Source of the DNA: Zunongwangia profunda SM-A87
GTDB taxonomy: Bacteria; Bacteroidota; Bacteroidia; Flavobacteriales; Flavobacteriaceae
Assembly (NCBI RefSeq): GCF_000023465.1
Contig: NC_014041.1
Location: forward strand, 3,106,001-3,170,000
DNA length: 64,000 bases
Direction: 5' to 3'
In this document: one piece after another, positions 45,936 to 54,528 of the stretch
How the letters are laid out: each line of letters starts with the position of its first letter
Position numbering within the stretch: the stretch's first letter is position 1
The notes under the pieces: generated by a model
The model's database searches: none
Told to the model about the DNA's origin: nothing
The model's input: the letters and a program-made list of their open reading frames with translations, nothing else
Program-made: the position numbers and the translations under genes

Positions 45936-46910
45936 ATGAAATTTATTCTGAAATTAGCAAAGATCATACTAATTTTTATTTTTTGCAGCATAATAATCTC
46001 CTGCGGTACATCAGATGATCCCGGCGATGTCATTATTCCTGATAATACGATAAACAATTTTATTCTTAATAATTCTAATTATTCGGTTTTAGCCACTGCT
46101 TTAAATCGCACGAGCCTGGATTCAGTTTTAAATAGTACGATGCAACAGTACACAATTTTCGCCCCAAATAATTCGGCATTCAATAGTTTCCTTTCTGAAA
46201 ATGATTATACCAATATCAATGACGTTCCTCTAAAGGAATTAGAAAATTATCTTCGTTATCATATACAGCCGGGAGCGAGTAAGTTAAGTGAATTTCCAGA
46301 TGGGTATATACGAAGTCTGGGGACTGGGAATGTTTCAGATAGATTGCTTAGCATGTATACTTCAACTTTAGATGATAGCTTTTATATCAATAATGAAGCT
46401 GAAGTAGTCGTATCTCAGGGTAATATTTTACTGGATAATGGATATCTGAACCCTATCAGTACTTTTTTGTCCTTACCCAGTATAACTGATTTTTTATTGG
46501 TTAGCCAGCAAAGTTCAGATGATAGTTTTGCCAGTATTTTATCTGAATCCACTTCTGAAAATTATTTGGCCCGATTGGAAGATGAAGATGCGGTGTTCAC
46601 TATTCTTCAGGCCTCAGAAGAAGCTATCGCAAATTACCTATCAGAAAACAATTATGCTGCTATTAACGATATTCCACAGGCTAACCTGCAAAAAATTATT
46701 GATAATCATATCATTCCGCAAGAAAATGTACGGACCGAAGCTATTGAAGATTCACTACAGGTTACTGCAAATAGTGGTGCACTACTGAACTTTTACGAAG
46801 ATAACGGTCCAAAAATCAAATTGGAAAATAATGAGATCATAAATATTATTACGCCAAATATTCAGGCTGTAAATGGAGTAATTCAGATCGTTGATCGTGT
46901 AATTGAATAA
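45936..46910 (+). CDS. Fasciclin (FAS1) lipoprotein with two repeats
   Basis: A 324-residue lipoprotein (lipobox IIISC near 23, then GTSDDP). Two FAS1 domains follow, about 36-180 and 182-323. The first has YSVLATALNRTSLDSVLN, YTIFAPNNSAFNSFLSEN and YLRYHIQPGA; the second has FTILQASEEAIANYLSEN, IDNHIIPQENV and VNGVIQIVDRVIE. FAS1 domains mediate adhesion or surface binding. The start is the ATG at 45936; a TTG one codon earlier is redundant. The acidic post-cysteine region fits surface export. Confidence 0.9.
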   Translation: MKFILKLAKIILIFIFCSIIISCGTSDDPGDVIIPDNTINNFILNNSNYSVLATALNRTSLDSVLNSTMQQYTIFAPNNSAFNSFLSENDYTNINDVPLKELENYLRYHIQPGASKLSEFPDGYIRSLGTGNVSDRLLSMYTSTLDDSFYINNEAEVVVSQGNILLDNGYLNPISTFLSLPSITDFLLVSQQSSDDSFASILSESTSENYLARLEDEDAVFTILQASEEAIANYLSENNYAAINDIPQANLQKIIDNHIIPQENVRTEAIEDSLQVTANSGALLNFYEDNGPKIKLENNEIINIITPNIQAVNGVIQIVDRVIE

Positions 46911-47087
46911 TTGTTATACAAAAGAATATGCTGTTATTATTTAGCTTTTGTATGCGCGATTATCAACAGCTTTGGTTTATCAGATCTGATAGAAGATGTT
47001 TTCAATAAAGACTTGCTACTAAATTTTGAAGTATTTTGGTAGTAAAACTCCATGGATTAGATGTTGAAAAAACATTTTTATAATATT

Positions 47088-47381
47088 TTAGTTATCTGTA
47101 ATTTCCGGCTTCTCTTTAATAACAATAGAACTTTCTATACTTAAGATTTTATTTTCCGCTTTGCTACGATTAATAATAGCTGCGATTTTGTCTTTAGACT
47201 GCTGTAGTTCCTCTATCCTCTTGTTATAGCGTTCTGCTCCGTCGATCCCACGTTCTTCATAACTAAATATTTGCCTGCTGTTAAAGCGTATCTTATCTTC
47301 AATAATGCTAAATAAAATTTCTTCGGCTTCGCCGGGCTTAAATTCCCCGGTGATTAACTTAACTTCATTAAAGTCGTCCAT
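47088..47381 (-). CDS. Conserved-looking hypothetical protein (97 aa)
   Basis: A soluble, charged, mostly helical protein. Segments such as KLITGEFKPGEAEEILFSII, RFNSRQIFSYEERGIDGAER and RIEELQQSKDKIAAIINRSK read like a short coiled-coil protein I have a sense of seeing in Flavobacteriaceae, but I cannot name a family. It is divergent from the LysR gene. Function unknown. Confidence 0.6.
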   Translation of the reverse strand: MDDFNEVKLITGEFKPGEAEEILFSIIEDKIRFNSRQIFSYEERGIDGAERYNKRIEELQQSKDKIAAIINRSKAENKILSIESSIVIKEKPEITDN

Positions 47382-47427
47382 ATCTGCTTTTTTAAGAAGT
47401 AAATATAATGATGAAATTCATAAGTTA

Positions 47428-47467
47428 TTATTTATATTTACTATACGATACATTAATTAATTTTATG
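47428..47467 (+). promoter_or_regulatory. AT-rich element upstream of lysR, shared with dabB
   Basis: A 40-nt segment ending at the lysR ATG matches 52488-52527, upstream of dabB, at 33 of 40 positions. Possible LysR-type binding site. The AT-rich background lowers confidence. Confidence 0.4.
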
Positions 47468-48388
47468 AACTATACTTTAAATCAACTAAAGATATTTTTA
47501 AAAATAACGGAGTTAAAAAGTATTACAAAAGCTTCAGAATCGCTGCATCTTACGCAGCCCGCAGTTTCCATTCAGCTAAAAAATTTTCAGGATCAGTTTG
47601 ACATCCCACTAACCGAAGTTATTGGCAGACAATTATACGTTACCCCTTATGGTGAAGAAATTGCCAAAGCCGCTGAAAAAATTTTATTGGAGGTTGAAAA
47701 TATGAAGTATAAATCTTTGGCTTTTAAAGGTAAACTGGCTGGACAACTTACTATAGCCGTAGTTTCTACAGGCAAATATGTGATGCCTTTTTATTTAGCT
47801 CCCTTTTTAAGCAAACATAATGGTGTCAACCTGTTTATGGATGTAACCAACCGTTATCAGGTATTGGAAGCTTTAGAAAGAAATGAAGTAGATTTTGCTT
47901 TGGTTTCTGTACTACCGGAAAATTTACAGGTCGAAAAAAGAACCTTTATAGACAATAAACTTTTCTTGTTTGGTAGTCCTTCTTTAATAAAATCGGTACC
48001 GATTAAAGGCCAAATAATTCCTGAAAACTTACCTCTGATTTATAGGGAAGAAGGTTCTGCTACCCGACAGGCTATGGAAAAATTTATAAGTCAGAATAAA
48101 ATTCCAGTAACCAAAAAAATTCAGCTTACTTCGAACGAAGCGGTAAAACAAGCGGTATTGGCGGGACTGGGCTATAGCATTATGCCTATAATTGGTTTAG
48201 AAAATGAAATAAAGAACAACCAGATACAAATTGTACCTATCCAAAAATTACCCATTGTAACCTCATGGAATTTAATCTGGTTAAAAGGCAAAAAATTTTC
48301 ACCTGCGGCTGTCGCATATTTAGATTTTCTTACCAAACATATTGAAAGTATTAATGAAGCAAATTTTTCCTGGTTATCTAGTTATTAA
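47465..48388 (+). CDS. LysR-type transcriptional regulator, likely of the DAB operon
   Basis: A 307-residue regulator from the ATG at 47465 (MNYTLNQLKIFLKITELKSI); the earlier start 19 codons upstream gives a hydrophobic extension unlike the family. Helix-turn-helix: SITKASESLHLTQPAVSIQL. The effector domain (GQLTIAVVSTGKYVMPFYLA, DFALVSVLPENL, EGSATRQAMEKF) is CbbR-like. It converges on dabA, and a matching upstream element lies before dabB. LysR/CbbR proteins often control carbon-concentrating or carbon-fixation genes, which fits. Confidence 0.9.
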   Translation: MNYTLNQLKIFLKITELKSITKASESLHLTQPAVSIQLKNFQDQFDIPLTEVIGRQLYVTPYGEEIAKAAEKILLEVENMKYKSLAFKGKLAGQLTIAVVSTGKYVMPFYLAPFLSKHNGVNLFMDVTNRYQVLEALERNEVDFALVSVLPENLQVEKRTFIDNKLFLFGSPSLIKSVPIKGQIIPENLPLIYREEGSATRQAMEKFISQNKIPVTKKIQLTSNEAVKQAVLAGLGYSIMPIIGLENEIKNNQIQIVPIQKLPIVTSWNLIWLKGKKFSPAAVAYLDFLTKHIESINEANFSWLSSY

Positions 48389-48401
48389 ATAACCAGGAAA
48401 A
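48365..48401. other. Perfect 13-bp hairpin spanning the lysR stop
   Basis: TTTTCCTGGTTAT (48365-48377) pairs with ATAACCAGGAAAA (48389-48401). The loop contains the lysR stop codon. No clean T-run on either side, so it is at best a weak terminator or a transcript-end stabiliser between convergent genes. Confidence 0.4.
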
Positions 48402-48529
48402 TTGATAACAAACTGCATTAGAATATTACAGGCATTTTAGATCAAAAATGGAAGCTTCTATATAAAATCTTTTACACAGATTTCACTCTGTCTCTGGTGC
48501 TTCTTAAATCCAACTCAGGTTTATACGAT

Positions 48530-50860
48530 TTAAACAGCAAGTTTTACATCGTCAGTTGTCGAATTGTTATCCAGGTTTTCCCAGTTTAAACCAGGAGCAT
48601 AACGCTTTATTTCACGGTTTTCTTCAGGATTGATTACCAGTAAGTAAATCCATTCGTTATCCAGTAAGTTTTTTAAGTGAGGTTGTTCTTCTAAAATCTT
48701 TTCTACCCTATTCGTAGGTGTTTCAATTACGACCGATAATCGTAAAGGCTGATGATACATCTCTGAATCACTACGCTTTAAAGATTGCAAGGGTAAACCT
48801 TTGGTTAAATCACTTCCATTCCCCTGCATCACCCCAAACTTGCCGGTTATATTATGGGTAATTTTAGAGCCTGCACCAAATTTTTCATTGTCTACTGTGC
48901 TAAAGTAATAGTGATTATTAATCCATTGGGTAACCACCATAGGTCCTTGCATGATTGCAGATAAAGCAGTTCCGTCTTTATCGGTTTTCCAATCGTAAGA
49001 TTGCAGAAAACATCTCCCGTTTAAATTGAGCCCTTTGGTAAGTCCCCTTGGGCCAATGATAAAACTAGCATTTTTGGCCAAGCCCCATTCAGGTCTGGTT
49101 TCCGACCAGTTATGTGATTTTTTGTGAGCTAACTTTAAACTCTCTTTTTCGCTTCCCAGTCGTTCGCGGCTCGCTTCTAATTGTGCCTGCTTCAGATTTT
49201 CAGTTATTTTCAAAAGTGCTTCTTTATGATTTGGAGCAAATTCGGTATCAAAAATCTCTATTTCATCGGTAACCGTATTATGCTCGGCTCCCAGAAATAT
49301 TGTGTTTTCCGGTATATCGATTCCAAAATTATTTTTTAATGCTAACCTTACTTCTTTTTCATTAGCAATAGAGGCTAAAGTCCGTGCATTGTGCCTTCCA
49401 GGGTTTCCTGCACAGGCACCGCAATCTAAACTGGAAGCAAATGGATTATTAGAAGTGTGACTACCGTGACCGGTAAAAATGATAACGGGAGCAAAGATTT
49501 TCCAACCGGTTAAATCAAAAGTGGCTTTTACAAGGCTTACTTTTTCTTCTAAAGAAATATCGTGTTTATGCTCCTTTTTTGCCAGTTTAGGCTCGTAGCT
49601 TTTTTCTGAAGCTATCTTATCACCGTTCATTAGTTTATGGTATTTGGCAGGTAGCAAGGTTCTACCAAGCAAAGACAAACCATAAAGAATTCCTGTCCCC
49701 TCTACATACCCAAAGGCAGAAGGCAGCATATTTTTCAATCTTTTAAAGAAATAGTTTTTAAACTTGATTTTTTTGAGTTGCTTTTTATAAGCTTTTGCCT
49801 GAGTCTCTTTTCCTGGTTTTACATCATAAGAAACCTTGTAAGCAGAATTCAGAATTGGAGGGCAGGATTTTCTTGTTAAACCATCTTCAGTGCTTTTATA
49901 ATCCATTGCGATGCCAAAGAAACCTGCATATCCAAATGTTTCATAATTGTCTGTTTCTTCAATTTTTCTTCTTATCAGTTCAGACCGTGTATCGATACAA
50001 AACACCATTTGTGCATCTGGTATGTTATTGTTTGTTTCAGGCACTCGATTATGGATATATTTTTCAGTAAGCTCTTTTTGCCAGCTTATTTCCCAGGCTT
50101 TTAGAAACAAATAAGACAGTTCCTGTTGTTCATTGGCAGTTTCAAAAGCAGGTGCTACATCTATAAGTAAGTTTAATTTTTCTGCAATCGTAAGCCTAAC
50201 CGCCAAGTACTCCAAAATAGTAATGGGCGCTTTTTTTCTCCATCCCGAGTCTGAAGTTTGGCGTTGTTTGATATACCCCACCCATCCCGGCAGACTGGTT
50301 AAATGAAACTCAATGCTATTTTGTACCTCTTCTTTAGAAAAATTCTGAAATAATTGGTCTAAAGCTGCAGTAGCTGTTTGTGGCGTATCTTTATATATTT
50401 GATAGTCCTTGTCGTATTTGGCTAAACCTAACCAGGCTTTATAAAAACCCTTTTCCCTGTTGGGCATAGGCCATTCTGCCACGCCTTCATCCATAAAAAT
50501 AGAAAGCCACTTGAGCATTAATCTATTTAGTTTTAAGTTATCCGGCTGTTCTTTTATTGCTGAAACCTGACCAAGAATCTTTAGATAAGCTTCTATAGAA
50601 TCCTGATAGCCATTTTCTATTAATAAATTCTCTAATTCAGCACTATAAAGTTCTCTGCTATCCAGTGCTTCCCTGAATACTTCGGCATTAGGATATCCAT
50701 GCGCATTATAAAATGTGGAAGCTCTGCTTACGGCTTCCTTAAAATGATATTCCTCAAAACCTGAAAGTTGATTGGAGGTTATATAAGCATATAATGGCGA
50801 AGTTTTATCTACGATTTTAGAGATTTCTTCCAGGGATTTTTTCCATTCAGTTGTTTTCAC
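48530..50860 (-). CDS. dabA: Inorganic carbon transporter subunit DabA (DUF2309)
   Basis: A 776-residue DUF2309 protein, the carbonic-anhydrase-like subunit of the DAB dissolved-inorganic-carbon pump. The expected zinc-site residues are present: Cys288 and Asp290 (VFCIDTRSELIRRKIEE), His465 (FTGHGSHTSNNPFASSLDC) and Cys480 of the same stretch. The His-to-Cys spacing of 15 equals that of the Halothiobacillus enzyme. It follows dabB by ~120 bp on the same strand. With DabB it hydrates incoming CO2 and traps bicarbonate, energised by the cation gradient. Confidence 0.93.
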   Translation of the reverse strand: MKTTEWKKSLEEISKIVDKTSPLYAYITSNQLSGFEEYHFKEAVSRASTFYNAHGYPNAEVFREALDSRELYSAELENLLIENGYQDSIEAYLKILGQVSAIKEQPDNLKLNRLMLKWLSIFMDEGVAEWPMPNREKGFYKAWLGLAKYDKDYQIYKDTPQTATAALDQLFQNFSKEEVQNSIEFHLTSLPGWVGYIKQRQTSDSGWRKKAPITILEYLAVRLTIAEKLNLLIDVAPAFETANEQQELSYLFLKAWEISWQKELTEKYIHNRVPETNNNIPDAQMVFCIDTRSELIRRKIEETDNYETFGYAGFFGIAMDYKSTEDGLTRKSCPPILNSAYKVSYDVKPGKETQAKAYKKQLKKIKFKNYFFKRLKNMLPSAFGYVEGTGILYGLSLLGRTLLPAKYHKLMNGDKIASEKSYEPKLAKKEHKHDISLEEKVSLVKATFDLTGWKIFAPVIIFTGHGSHTSNNPFASSLDCGACAGNPGRHNARTLASIANEKEVRLALKNNFGIDIPENTIFLGAEHNTVTDEIEIFDTEFAPNHKEALLKITENLKQAQLEASRERLGSEKESLKLAHKKSHNWSETRPEWGLAKNASFIIGPRGLTKGLNLNGRCFLQSYDWKTDKDGTALSAIMQGPMVVTQWINNHYYFSTVDNEKFGAGSKITHNITGKFGVMQGNGSDLTKGLPLQSLKRSDSEMYHQPLRLSVVIETPTNRVEKILEEQPHLKNLLDNEWIYLLVINPEENREIKRYAPGLNWENLDNNSTTDDVKLAV

Positions 50861-50980
50861 GAGAATACATTTAGATTAAACATTGGATGCTAAACTTTTA
50901 AAGCGATCAATAGATATTAATTGGCTTATTGCTTTTCACTAGTTTCAGATAATCATCGGGATATGAATAAGGTTCGCATC

Positions 50981-52426
50981 CTAATTATTTTTTGAATTGA
51001 AAATAGTTTTATGATAGGGTTGCGAATCATTGATTAATCTTAGATAAAGCCAGGGATATTTTTGGTAAGCCCCTAGTTTCATTAAGAAAAAGCCAATTAA
51101 AAATACAATTCCAAAAACGATATGGACCCAAGAAATATCTACAGGATTATCGGTTAGTGGTAATGGATGCATTAAGTAGGTAACCGCATTATAAAGCCCT
51201 GCATACAAAACGATACCCAACACAAACATGAGTGTGGGATAAAATACTTTTTGATAGGTTGTCAAACTCTTCTCTTTAAAAATGTTATAAGCTACTTGAC
51301 CAACCGTTATGGCCACAACCAGTGTTAAAATAATTCCGCTATCTGCACTTTTACCTTTACCTGTTAACAAAGAAAACAGAATGGCACCCAAACTTCCAAA
51401 AATTAGTACCGCAAACGCCTCTGCTGCTTTTATTTTTATTTTTAATCTTGAAGAAGGTTCACTTTTTTTAATTTCTTCACCTGCTGAAAGAAATAGATAA
51501 GCCTTGTAAAAGCCATGTAAAATAAGATGCGCCACGGCAGCATTAAAAAATCCCAAACCGCATTGCATAATCATAAATCCCATTTGCGCGATGGTAGAAC
51601 AAGCTAATTTTTGTTTCACATTCACCTGAAGTAACTTGGTAAACTGCGCCGTAACTGCGGTAATACCGCCTACCACAAAAAGGATCGTTAAGGTGTTAGA
51701 AGCAAAAAGCAAGCTTGAAAAGAAGGCCAGTAAAATTCCGCCTCCATTCACAAAGCCGGCGTGCATTAAAGCTGAAGCCGGCGTAGGTGAAGTCATCACC
51801 GACATTAACCAACGCTGAAACGGAAATATGGCTGATTGAATAATGGCTGCTAATATTAAGGCTAAGGCTGCACCAATTTTGGCAAATAAAGGTAAATCTT
51901 CTACCTGCTCGCTTATTTTTACGACGGTATATTGCTTCGTGTACCACGACAATATAAGTAATCCAACCCCAAGGCAAAAAGAACCTAAAAGAAAAAATTT
52001 CTGCGCGTAACTTGCAGCCGCTTTGGCCTCTGGCCAATCTTTATTAACACCTATTAAATTGGCCATAAAAACTCCCATAAACACCCAACAGCCTAAAAAC
52101 AGGAGGATATGATTAGCCATAACCAGACTTATAACTGAAAGTGTAAAGCCCAAACAATTTAAAATAAAACTTCTCCTAAATTTAAATCCTACCAGGTAAT
52201 TTTTGGAATAGCTAGTGATAAGTGCCGCAAAGAATAATACAACTGTCCAGATTAGAAAACTAAAACTATTGATATAAATAATCCCTCCAAATTTCCATTC
52301 CGGTAAGTTAGAGTAAGAAATAATTATAAATAACAGATTAGCCGCAAAAAGTGCCCAAAGCACCAGGTTTGCTAATGAAAAAAGGCCCGTAGATTTTTTG
52401 TTTGCGTTCACTTGTTGAGCTTTCAC
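50981..52426 (-). CDS. dabB: Inorganic carbon transporter subunit DabB (NuoL/MrpA-like)
   Basis: A 481-residue membrane protein with about 13 spans, of the proton-conducting NADH-dehydrogenase subunit 5 family. Landmarks: HILLFLGCWVFMGVFMANLI, AIIQSAIFPFQRWLMSVMTS and PTPASALMHAGFVNGGGILL (the conserved ion-channel helix block), TVTAQFTKLLQVNVKQKLAC-like region and AHLILHGFYKAYLFLSAGEE. No other complex I genes are present, and it is paired with dabA, so this is DabB and not NuoL. First gene of the operon. Confidence 0.92.
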   Translation of the reverse strand: MKAQQVNANKKSTGLFSLANLVLWALFAANLLFIIISYSNLPEWKFGGIIYINSFSFLIWTVVLFFAALITSYSKNYLVGFKFRRSFILNCLGFTLSVISLVMANHILLFLGCWVFMGVFMANLIGVNKDWPEAKAAASYAQKFFLLGSFCLGVGLLILSWYTKQYTVVKISEQVEDLPLFAKIGAALALILAAIIQSAIFPFQRWLMSVMTSPTPASALMHAGFVNGGGILLAFFSSLLFASNTLTILFVVGGITAVTAQFTKLLQVNVKQKLACSTIAQMGFMIMQCGLGFFNAAVAHLILHGFYKAYLFLSAGEEIKKSEPSSRLKIKIKAAEAFAVLIFGSLGAILFSLLTGKGKSADSGIILTLVVAITVGQVAYNIFKEKSLTTYQKVFYPTLMFVLGIVLYAGLYNAVTYLMHPLPLTDNPVDISWVHIVFGIVFLIGFFLMKLGAYQKYPWLYLRLINDSQPYHKTIFNSKNN

Positions 52427-52487
52427 GAATATTTTCAGATTTAAATTATTTATCGTTGCAAATGTCTAAAACATAATTTATATATTT

Positions 52488-52527
52488 TTATTTATATATT
52501 CTATATAAATCATTAATTAAATTTATG
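52488..52527. promoter_or_regulatory. Candidate LysR-type binding element upstream of dabB
   Basis: Contains the inverted repeat ATTTATATA (52490-52498) and TATATAAAT (52502-52510) with a 3-nt spacer, ~62 bp upstream of dabB. The 40-nt segment is 33/40 identical to the sequence just before lysR. Confidence 0.45.
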
Positions 52528-52884
52528 CTTTTATTTTTACGGATTTTAAGTTAAAACATTTCTGAAGAAAACTATGCTTTTTTAAAAATTAAGAAGACAT
52601 AAAATAGTATCATAAATCATGTACTATATAAAAAATAGTCATTATTAACCGCTAGCTACTTTAATAGTTCCCGGGTATAAACCGAAAAATATTAAAACTT
52701 TCGAAGTGATGTCGATATTCATCGGTATCGGAATATTCTAACTTTTATCGATATTCATAAAACAAAAGCTATCTAAGAAAGATGATCATCTTTTATTATA
52801 TACACAATTGTATTTATATCTAATGATCTATAAATAAATCTGGTTATATTTCTCATGTTATGGATTAACACAACGCAATGATTA

Positions 52885-53125
52885 TGAATCGGACTTTCTG
52901 AGCAACGATGTAAAAGAAAAAATTAAAAAATCTCTCCATTTAGGTCGTTTTATGGATAAGGCAGGATATATTATAATTGTAAAAGCTCTAACGTGAAGGA
53001 ACCAAGAAGCCTTCAACAAGGACTTTACTTTTAAATGAACAAAAACATCAAAATCTTTATTATGCACAAAAAATTGATCGCAACCTCAAGAAAGATCAAG
53101 GTTGGAGCTGAGCTTATTAGTTAAA
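52885..53125 (+). pseudogene. Possible relic of an ArfB-like (YaeJ-type) release-factor gene
   Basis: A plus-strand frame reads NDVKEKIKKSLHLGRFMDKA, GYIIIVKALT, stop, RNQEAFNKDF. It resembles the segment of ArfB/YaeJ proteins with a K-E-x-L...R-x-T-K-E-G-x-L-I-I...R-S-Q-x-x-N-x-E run. The GGQ motif and N terminus are missing and there are stops, so it would be dead. Recognition is by pattern and uncertain. Confidence 0.3.
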
Positions 53126-53148
53126 TGCTTTATTGCTTCAACCGAATC

Positions 53149-54528
53149 CTATTTCATCGATGCTAGGATCTTATCGATATCGTCTTCCGTTGTATCTGGA
53201 TTGATAAAGCAGAAACGCGCTACTGTTTCTTTTTTCCAGGTGGTTGGCGTAACCAATGCGAAACCAGAATTGTGATTTTTATAGGTCCAGTCTTTATATT
53301 GATCTGGCGTCCAGTCTTTTCTTCTAAATAAAACCACTGATAAGCTGGAAGGTCGCACCACCTCAACATGCTCGCTTTCATTTATTTTGTTCTCAGCAAT
53401 TTTAGCAAGCTCAATACCTCGTTCAATGGCCTGCTTATATTTATCTGTTCCGTGCATGGCCAAAGAAAACCACAAAGGCATACCGCGTACACGACGTGTT
53501 AATTGAATTTGATAATCTGCTGGATTAAAGCCCTGTGCCCCTTCATCTTTAAAAATTTCTAAATACGCTCCTTTTTGAGAATGGGCATTTTTGGCATGTT
53601 TTAAATCCTTATAAATTACCGCCCCACAATCATAGGGAGAAAAAAGCCATTTATGAGGATCTATCGTAATGCTATCGGCTTTTTCGATACCGTTAAATAA
53701 ATTTCGAACTGAATTTGCTGCTAAAGCACCACCACCGTAAGCACAGTCTACATGAAACCAAACATTTTCCTGTTCGCAAACACTAGCTATAGAATCCAGT
53801 TCATCTATTATTCCGGCATTGGTTGTTCCTCCGGTAGCCACAACCGCAAATAAACGTTTTCTATCTTTTTCTTCAAGCTCTTCAATCGCTCTACGAAGTT
53901 CTGCGCCAGTGATCCTTTCATCGTGATTATCGATCATCACTACATCGGCATCAATAACCTTAGCCATAGCCTGTACCGAACTATGTGCCCCATCTGAAGT
54001 TAATAGCAATCCGCGTACACTTACATTATCTGAAGATCTTCTTCGCCATTCTTCCCTTGCCGCAACCATAGCCGAGAGATTTGCTGCCGTACCGCCACTG
54101 GTAAAAACCCCAAATGCGGTTTCCGGCAAACCGGTAAGAGAAACCAGCCATTTCATCGCCTGGTTTTCACAAAAAATTCCACCGGCACCTTCCATCCAAT
54201 ATGCGCCATGAATACTGGAAGCCGAGGTTACCAAATCGAACATAATAGCTGCCCGGGTTGGTGCTGCAGGAACAAAAGCTAAATGCCTTGGATGATCAAT
54301 AGGCACACAGGCCTTTACCAGAACATCTTTAAAAAGTTTAAAGGCATTCTCCCCACCAATTCCATTGGGTGTGATGGTCTCCCCTACAATTCGTAATAAT
54401 TCTTCTTCCTTTTTAGGAGCGCCAAGCTCTGGTGTTATATTCGAGATACGATCTATGGTATATTTCATAACGTCTAGCGTCATTTCTACCAGATCCATAT
54501 CTATCGTATGCATCTTATTTTGTTCCAA
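53149..54528 (-). CDS. PLP-dependent amino-acid decarboxylase (group II)
   Basis: A 459-residue group II pyridoxal decarboxylase. Motifs: FTSGGTAANLSAMVAAREEW, LLTSDGAHSSVQAMAKVID, WFHVDCAYGGGALA, and the PLP lysine in DSITIDPHKWLFSPYDCG. Relatives decarboxylate aromatic amino acids, glutamate or diaminobutyrate; the substrate here cannot be read. It starts 14 nt inside the bshC end, so it is probably co-translated. A second ATG five codons in is possible. Confidence 0.88.
   Translation of the reverse strand: MEQNKMHTIDMDLVEMTLDVMKYTIDRISNITPELGAPKKEEELLRIVGETITPNGIGGENAFKLFKDVLVKACVPIDHPRHLAFVPAAPTRAAIMFDLVTSASSIHGAYWMEGAGGIFCENQAMKWLVSLTGLPETAFGVFTSGGTAANLSAMVAAREEWRRRSSDNVSVRGLLLTSDGAHSSVQAMAKVIDADVVMIDNHDERITGAELRRAIEELEEKDRKRLFAVVATGGTTNAGIIDELDSIASVCEQENVWFHVDCAYGGGALAANSVRNLFNGIEKADSITIDPHKWLFSPYDCGAVIYKDLKHAKNAHSQKGAYLEIFKDEGAQGFNPADYQIQLTRRVRGMPLWFSLAMHGTDKYKQAIERGIELAKIAENKINESEHVEVVRPSSLSVVLFRRKDWTPDQYKDWTYKNHNSGFALVTPTTWKKETVARFCFINPDTTEDDIDKILASMK

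Larger units (their letters stand above)
52427..53148. other. dabB promoter region and gene relic
   Basis: About 720 bp without an intact gene. It holds the shared AT-rich element with a perfect 9-bp inverted repeat (see 52488-52527) and a plus-strand coding relic near 52880-53130. Confidence 0.45.
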
